A DNA stretch of 64,000 nt, from the NCBI RefSeq assembly GCF_902806685.2, contig NC_048550.1:3329383-3393382 (forward strand), read 5' to 3'. This DNA comes from Maniola hyperantus. Taxonomy: Eukaryota; Arthropoda; Insecta; Lepidoptera; Nymphalidae. A program made the translations under genes and the position numbers. The notes beneath the pieces are model-generated. The model had not been told where the DNA came from. It made no database searches and worked only from the letters and a program-made list of their open reading frames with translations. Positions 59,329 through 64,000 of the stretch are shown one piece after another (the first letter of the stretch is position 1; every line of letters begins with the position of its first letter).

Positions 59329-60883
59329 GTGATTTGGTTGGGAAAAAAACCACAATGCCTTCTTCAGCAAACTAAAACTGGACACAATTTAAAATAGTTT
59401 TTACTTTTTAATGCCTACCATTATTAGGTTCCTTAGACCAAATTTAAGTATCTTCAATAGGTAGTTTAGATTTTCGCCTCACTGACCACTCTCACAAAAC
59501 CACCTGTATAAATCTGAAAGATTGAGCAATAGGTAAAAAGAAAAAATAAAGAAACAGTCCATTCCTTATTTTGCATAAAGCGACCATGGCAATAATCGCG
59601 TTCTGCAAATTAGTAAAGTAGGTATACTATCTTACGATTTACATTTTTGCAGAAGCCAGTCCAATGCCGAATCAGAAAGCAAATTTTGTATATTTTAATT
59701 TTTGCTAGACCAGAGACTGGACTTGGTCGCTTTTAGCATAAAAATGGGCCATAGTGTTAATTGGTCGCATTTGACAAAATTTTATCTTGAGTTTGGTAAT
59801 GGCTAGGACTTTGTTTGTCTCTGCATAAGGTAAAGAATAATAAACCTAATACCGTAGGCATCATAACTCATTTTCGCAAAAAACGTTGTTGGTCGCTTTC
59901 TGCATAACGACGCTCAACTTTCTAAATAAACTCTATGGTAGTTAGGTAGTTAGTACTACCCGTATATTCAATGTACTCTGTGGTTAGTACCTACTTGATA
60001 ATAAATACGTCTGTTCAATACATGCAATACAATATACCTGTGTAATACCTACATGTGTAGTGTGTAATACAGACAGTAAATATGGTTTTATACGTAGTTA
60101 TTGGTTTTATTTAACCTCACCTAAATAGTTTGATAGGTAACTACGATTCTAGATAAGTAACTAGGTAGGTACCTACCTACCGTATCTACCTACTAGTTGA
60201 CCCGCTCCATGACCCGCTCCCACAGCCCGCTCCGTTTTTCATCTTCTGGCTTTTCACAGATTAGCTAAGTTCTTTTCTCACTTTTGGATATTATTCAAGA
60301 CTTGATTCAAGATTTATTTAATATTTTTTAATATTATGTGTCAAAAGTTATCTATGGAACTGTCATAACTAGCTACCTATTTTCATCTGTGAGTAATGAT
60401 ACCATGAAAAAATATATCCACAAATCTGGGAAAAACTGAGTGGTGTTTTTATAGATAAAACAATAACTAGATTTTTTGTAAAATAATCAAGCAGGTAAGT
60501 AGGTTAATACGACAAAAGTTTTGATTGACGTGTATAAAGAGTCTTTTAGTTTATTTTCTATGATGAATTTGCATGGAAGCGCAAAACCACGCCTGCAGTA
60601 CAGTGAGTGTTAGTGTTTAGTGTGTAGTAGAGTGCAGTGAGTGTGAGTGTTAGCATTTGGTTCAAGTGACTACTAGCAATAGGTAAAACTTGCAGAGGTC
60701 AACTCTGACAAGTCACTTGAGTGCAAGTGACCATCACCATGCACTTGCACTATTTAAAAGCACTGGACACACACGCAACGAGTCAATTTCTGCAATAAGT
60801 TTAAGTAGGTACCTAACTACCTACCCTGTTTTTAAATTTGGAGAAAATTGAGATTGACATAACAATACCGCTGATTTCTACAA

Positions 60884-60945
60884 GCTTCATTGCTGAACAG
60901 TCGAGTCGACTGTTCAGCAATGAAGCGTGTCGACTGAGTCGACAC
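60884..60945. repeat. Two adjacent short palindromes upstream of RNF25
   Basis: 60884-60926 is a 21+1+21 perfect inverted repeat (arm gcttcattgctgaacagtcg plus A). 60927-60945 is a 9+1+9 inverted repeat (gtgtcgact g agtcgacac). They lie about 240 bp before the RNF25 start codon. Confidence 0.8.
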
Positions 60946-61186
60946 TTAACTTTTGAATATTCTAGGGTGAATTCGAATCGAATAGAAGAAATTCGGGGAA
61001 AATTCTTCGGCGATTTCTTGCAACATTTTTCCTGATAGCTTGATTGATTTTTGTCAGAGATTTGGTCCAGGGGCCAGCTGTTCGCTGCACCGACTGCATT
61101 GCGCCTGCTTGAACTGTATGCACTTAGAACCCTTCCCTAGATCTAGCCCGGATTTAATTTTACCTAGTCTGCCCTTCGCTGTCACC

Positions 61187-63530
61187 ATGTCAGCCTCTGT
61201 GGATACGAGGTGCGTTATTAACCTATTTTACTCCTTTGCTCATACATATTTGATGTTTTTCGATTTCATGTATGTTTTGTTGAATAAATTTCAGAGTGTA
61301 TGACGAGCTGGAGGCTCTAGAAGCCATATTGATAGAAAGGGTCGTTGTTACGAATGAAAATGGTGTACCCAGAGTGATAGAAACAGTCATTCATCCATCT
61401 ACTGGCGATCAACTCGACCAGCAGTATGTGTGTGTGACTTTGGAAGTGAAACTGACTCCAGACTATCCTGAAAGCAGTCCCGAAGTGACTCTTAGAAACC
61501 CTCGGGGGCTGGACGAAAGGGTGGTGTCCAAAATTCATTCAAAAATAAAAGAAAAACTTGACAGACATGTTGGGAATCCGATTGTTTTTGAATTGATAGA
61601 GGTACCTACCTAATTTTATTCTTCGAATTATTTAATTGTATCATAACAGCACTTGACCATAATAATTAGGTACTCTTATTCTGCCAAAATTACTTTAAGT
61701 GTGTCAGAACAGCCATAAAGCAGGGTTAAATTAAATGAAAGTTAAATTATAGGTAAACCAACTTCCGTGGGAAATCAAAGAGTTCCCACGGGATTTTTGA
61801 AAACCTAAATCCACGCGGATGAAGTCGCGGGCATCATCTAGTGTTAGATAAGTCTCCTTACTCCTATTCTCTTCACTCAACAAGCCAGCACACCGCAAAA
61901 GCACAAGTATATAAGTATAAGGCAGTATGCTGGCTTGTTGAGTGAAGAGTAAATAGCATGACATTTACAATGGAGTCTTTGAAAACATTAAATAGTTCAT
62001 GCAGTTTTCTGTCATTACTATGAGGTCTCATAGTACATTCCAACGCAGTGTAGATTCCACCAATCAGATTACTGTATCACATCAATTTTCAATAATCTGA
62101 TTGGTGGAATCTACACTGTGCGTTCTAGCGTTCTGTGAGACCATATAGTTATGACTAGCTTATGCTCGCGACTTCGTCCGCGTGGACTATAAAAATTTCA
62201 AATGCCTGTTTTACCTCCGTAGGGGTTGAATTTTCAAAAATCCTTTCTTAGCAGACATCTATGTCATAATAGTTATCTGCATGCCAAATTTCAGCACTAA
62301 ACGTCCAGTAGTTTCAGCTGTGCATTGATAGAACAGTCAGTCAGTCAGTCAGCTTTTTCTTTTATATATATAGATTGTGAATATGGGTGAAAAATTCCTA
62401 TATCACAAGTCTATACAAGGTATTTCTTACAGATTGTCCGTGAGTTCCTCACTCAGTGCAACCTGCCCAGCGGGCAATGTGTGATCTGCCTTCACAACTT
62501 TGTGAACGGGGATGTATTTATCAAAACGCCATGCTATCACCACTTCCATAGCCACTGCCTCTCCAAACACCTGATCAATAGCAACAAATACTATAATGAA
62601 GAAATGGAGAAACTTCCCAACTGGCAGCGTGCACAGGCCAAGCCTTACCAGGTGAGCTAGTGTATAAGCCGTATAGTTTGAACAGATCACATCCAGAATC
62701 ACTTCCTCTACAGCAACAAATACTAAAATGAAGATTTTTTTTCTGAATTTTTTGGGATCTTTTAATCATTATAATAAACTATAATGAAGATATGGAGAAA
62801 CTTCCCTACTGGCAGCGTGCACACTAGAGGCCAAGTCTTATCAGGTGAGCTAGTGTATAGGCTGTATAGTTTGAACAGAACTGATCTGCTAGTTTGAACA
62901 GATCACATCCAGAATCACTTCCTCAACAGCAACAAATACAATGATGAAGAGATGGAGAAACTAATTAATTGGAGAAATGTCCAAATGCAGCATGCACGAT
63001 CAGTCTGCATCATAGCTAGGTTGAGTGGTTACATCTAAACCACTTCCACACTGCCTGTCAAATCAATTTTCTTACATGAAACCATAAAAAAGTAGGAAAT
63101 TTACTTTGACTACATCGAAAATAAATTATTCTTCAGTGATTTTTAAATAAAGGGTCTTCCAAAATACGTAAAATCCACGTGCTTTGATAGGTTTAACTAA
63201 AAAAGTACGTGATTATGATGTATATTTCAGTAATGCCAGCATGGTAGACTATGGCCAAAACTCTTCTCATTCTGAGAGGAGACCCGTGCTCTGTAGGGAG
63301 CCGGCGATAGGTTGATCATGATGTAGTCAAATACCCAATTTGTGCTAAGGCATCAGCTAGTGCTTTACAAATCCATATTACTGTAATGATAAGACTGCAT
63401 CCTGCTGTTCCAGCAAACCTGCCCGGTGTGTCGCTGCGTGATCTCGTTTGATGTGAAGAAGCTAGAGCAGGCCCCGCCGCCCGTCGACTCCGTTAACGCT
63501 CCGCCCTTCCGGCTAACTGAAGATCTAAAG
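61187..63530 (+). CDS. RNF25: E3 ubiquitin ligase RNF25-like, 5' part
   Basis: RWD plus RING-finger ubiquitin ligase. Exons: 61187-61209 (MSASVDTR), 61295-61601, 62433-62651, 63414-63530, giving 222 codons in frame. The last exon ends at a GT donor, so the gene runs past the window. Residues 9-110 form an RWD domain, with QYVCVTL, YPESSP and RNPRGLDE at the expected spacing for RNF25. The RING ligands are C126, C129, C144, H146, H149, C152 and, after an intron and 33 residues, C186 and C189 (CVIC, CYHHFH, CPVC). The long gap before the last pair is typical of RNF25. The family transfers ubiquitin from E2 enzymes to substrates; in human cells RNF25 acts on NF-kB p65 and in stalled-ribosome control. 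The start fits the RWD boundary; the upstream frame is open but unsupported. Confidence 0.88.
61871..62121. repeat. Two fold-backs in RNF25 intron 2
   Basis: Arms cttcactcaacaagccagca at 61871 and 61928 (inverted, exact). Arms cagtgtagattccaccaatc at 62046, with the complement ending near 62120. Confidence 0.7.
62153..62375 (+). mobile_element. Helitron-like repeat in RNF25 intron 2
   Basis: Starts ctagcttatgctcgcgactt and runs through ttgaattttcaaaaatcctt to a (TCAG)n run. Same family as 5135-5350, opposite to 55665-55872. Confidence 0.5.
62660..63000 (+). repeat. Decayed tandem copies of the RNF25 exon 3 tail
   Basis: Two further copies of the stretch encoding SNKYYNEEMEKLPNWQRAQ follow exon 3, together with the intron start (gtgagctagtgtata). 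One is spread over about 62686-62880 and contains an AT-rich insertion. The other covers about 62890-63000. The middle copy keeps a donor-like site at 62845 but has a stop codon and an indel. They look non-coding. Confidence 0.7.
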
Positions 63531-64000
63531 GTATTACCTCCTTAATACAAAAAAAACTTGATGATACCCGTGACTTTATCTGCATGGATTTAGACTTTTT
63601 ATTCTCTTGGAAACATTTCTTGTAACTTTTTTCGGGGCTAAAAGTAGTGTAGAGGTGCAACCTCTACCGTTACTTGGCTGGCAGCTATTAGGAAAACTTC
63701 GCAGCTGCCACACAACAATATTCAAATTTGGAACGCAGTGGAGAGTCCTCCTGGTCACGCACGTTACAAGATTCCACATTCCCTATCATCCGCTCGTCAC
63801 GTCAACATCTTCTACCACTGTATTATATAAGGCTCGCGAGCCAGTCTGTATTGTACATAACATATCAATTGTAAAGTGTAAAATAAACATCATTATTATG
63901 TATAGCTGGTTCTTCATTGCATCAACCCTTCAGCTTACTTAAGCTTCAGCAGATAGGTATGCCCACTTATCCAATGCAAGCTATCTCGAAAAAACTTTGT
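63531..64000. other. RNF25 intron 4, right edge of window
   Basis: No further RNF25 exon is recognised before the edge. The open frame at 63607-63942 resembles no known protein and lacks splice sites in the right phase. Confidence 0.4.

Larger units (their letters stand above)
56833..61186. other. Intergenic region between gene D and the RNF25 gene
   Basis: Contains a TIR MITE (56978-57218), a Helitron-like piece (57288-57660), a possible poly(A) signal for gene D (57896), a large TIR element (58286-59328) holding a Helitron-like repeat (58545-58762), and two adjoining palindromes (60884-60945). 59330-60830 shows only AT-rich sequence with many acctacc runs. No gene is supported here. Confidence 0.5.

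Overview
The window is insect nuclear DNA, most probably from a moth or butterfly (Lepidoptera). It is AT-rich. Short coding exons with GT..AG introns are separated by introns built mostly of lepidopteran-style transposon debris: tRNA-derived SINEs with GAT/TGA tails, RTE-like LINE ends, TC..CTAG Helitron-like elements, hAT and TA-flanked MITEs, and fold-back repeats. No bacterial, organellar or CRISPR features were seen.

Regions 1-56,900 hold a head-to-tail array of four Methuselah-like (Mth-like) class B G-protein coupled receptor genes, all on the + strand. They are gene A (1133-18767, with a possible alternative last exon at 20612-20714), gene B (25272-33629), gene C (34984-46674) and gene D (49285-56832). 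The four share one architecture. Exons 1-2 encode a signal peptide and cysteine-rich ectodomain, exon 3 TM1-TM2, exon 4 (79 nt in every copy) TM3 with the family motif ending DIWWTF (DIWKQF in D), exon 5 TM4 and its loop, exon 6 TM5, exon 7 TM6-TM7, and exon 8 the cytoplasmic tail. The intron phases 0,1,1,2,1,2,2 are identical at every intact junction. A, B and D splice into complete reading frames of 530, 492 and 495 codons. C is damaged: exon 5 is cut off by a nest of transposon fragments. Its exon 6 is duplicated in tandem and a broken copy of exon 3 follows exon 3.

Region 56,900-61,186 is intergenic and repeat-rich. From 61187 to the right edge lies the 5' part of an RNF25-type E3 ubiquitin ligase gene (RWD domain, then a RING finger split by an intron). 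It continues beyond the window. Its exon-3 tail is repeated in decayed form inside intron 3.

The receptors presumably arose by serial tandem duplication. Their introns then filled independently with mobile elements, some of which now end within about 40 bp of exon-2 splice acceptors in all four copies. The best candidates for something undescribed are: the gene C exon-6 pair, which by phase and by a 43-nt gap can only be used one at a time; the two alternative tails of gene A; the exon-5 transposon nest; a Helitron-like insertion whose exact empty site is also in the window; and a retroelement-like family with a CxCG/HGLSC/PD..WD region present in three copies.
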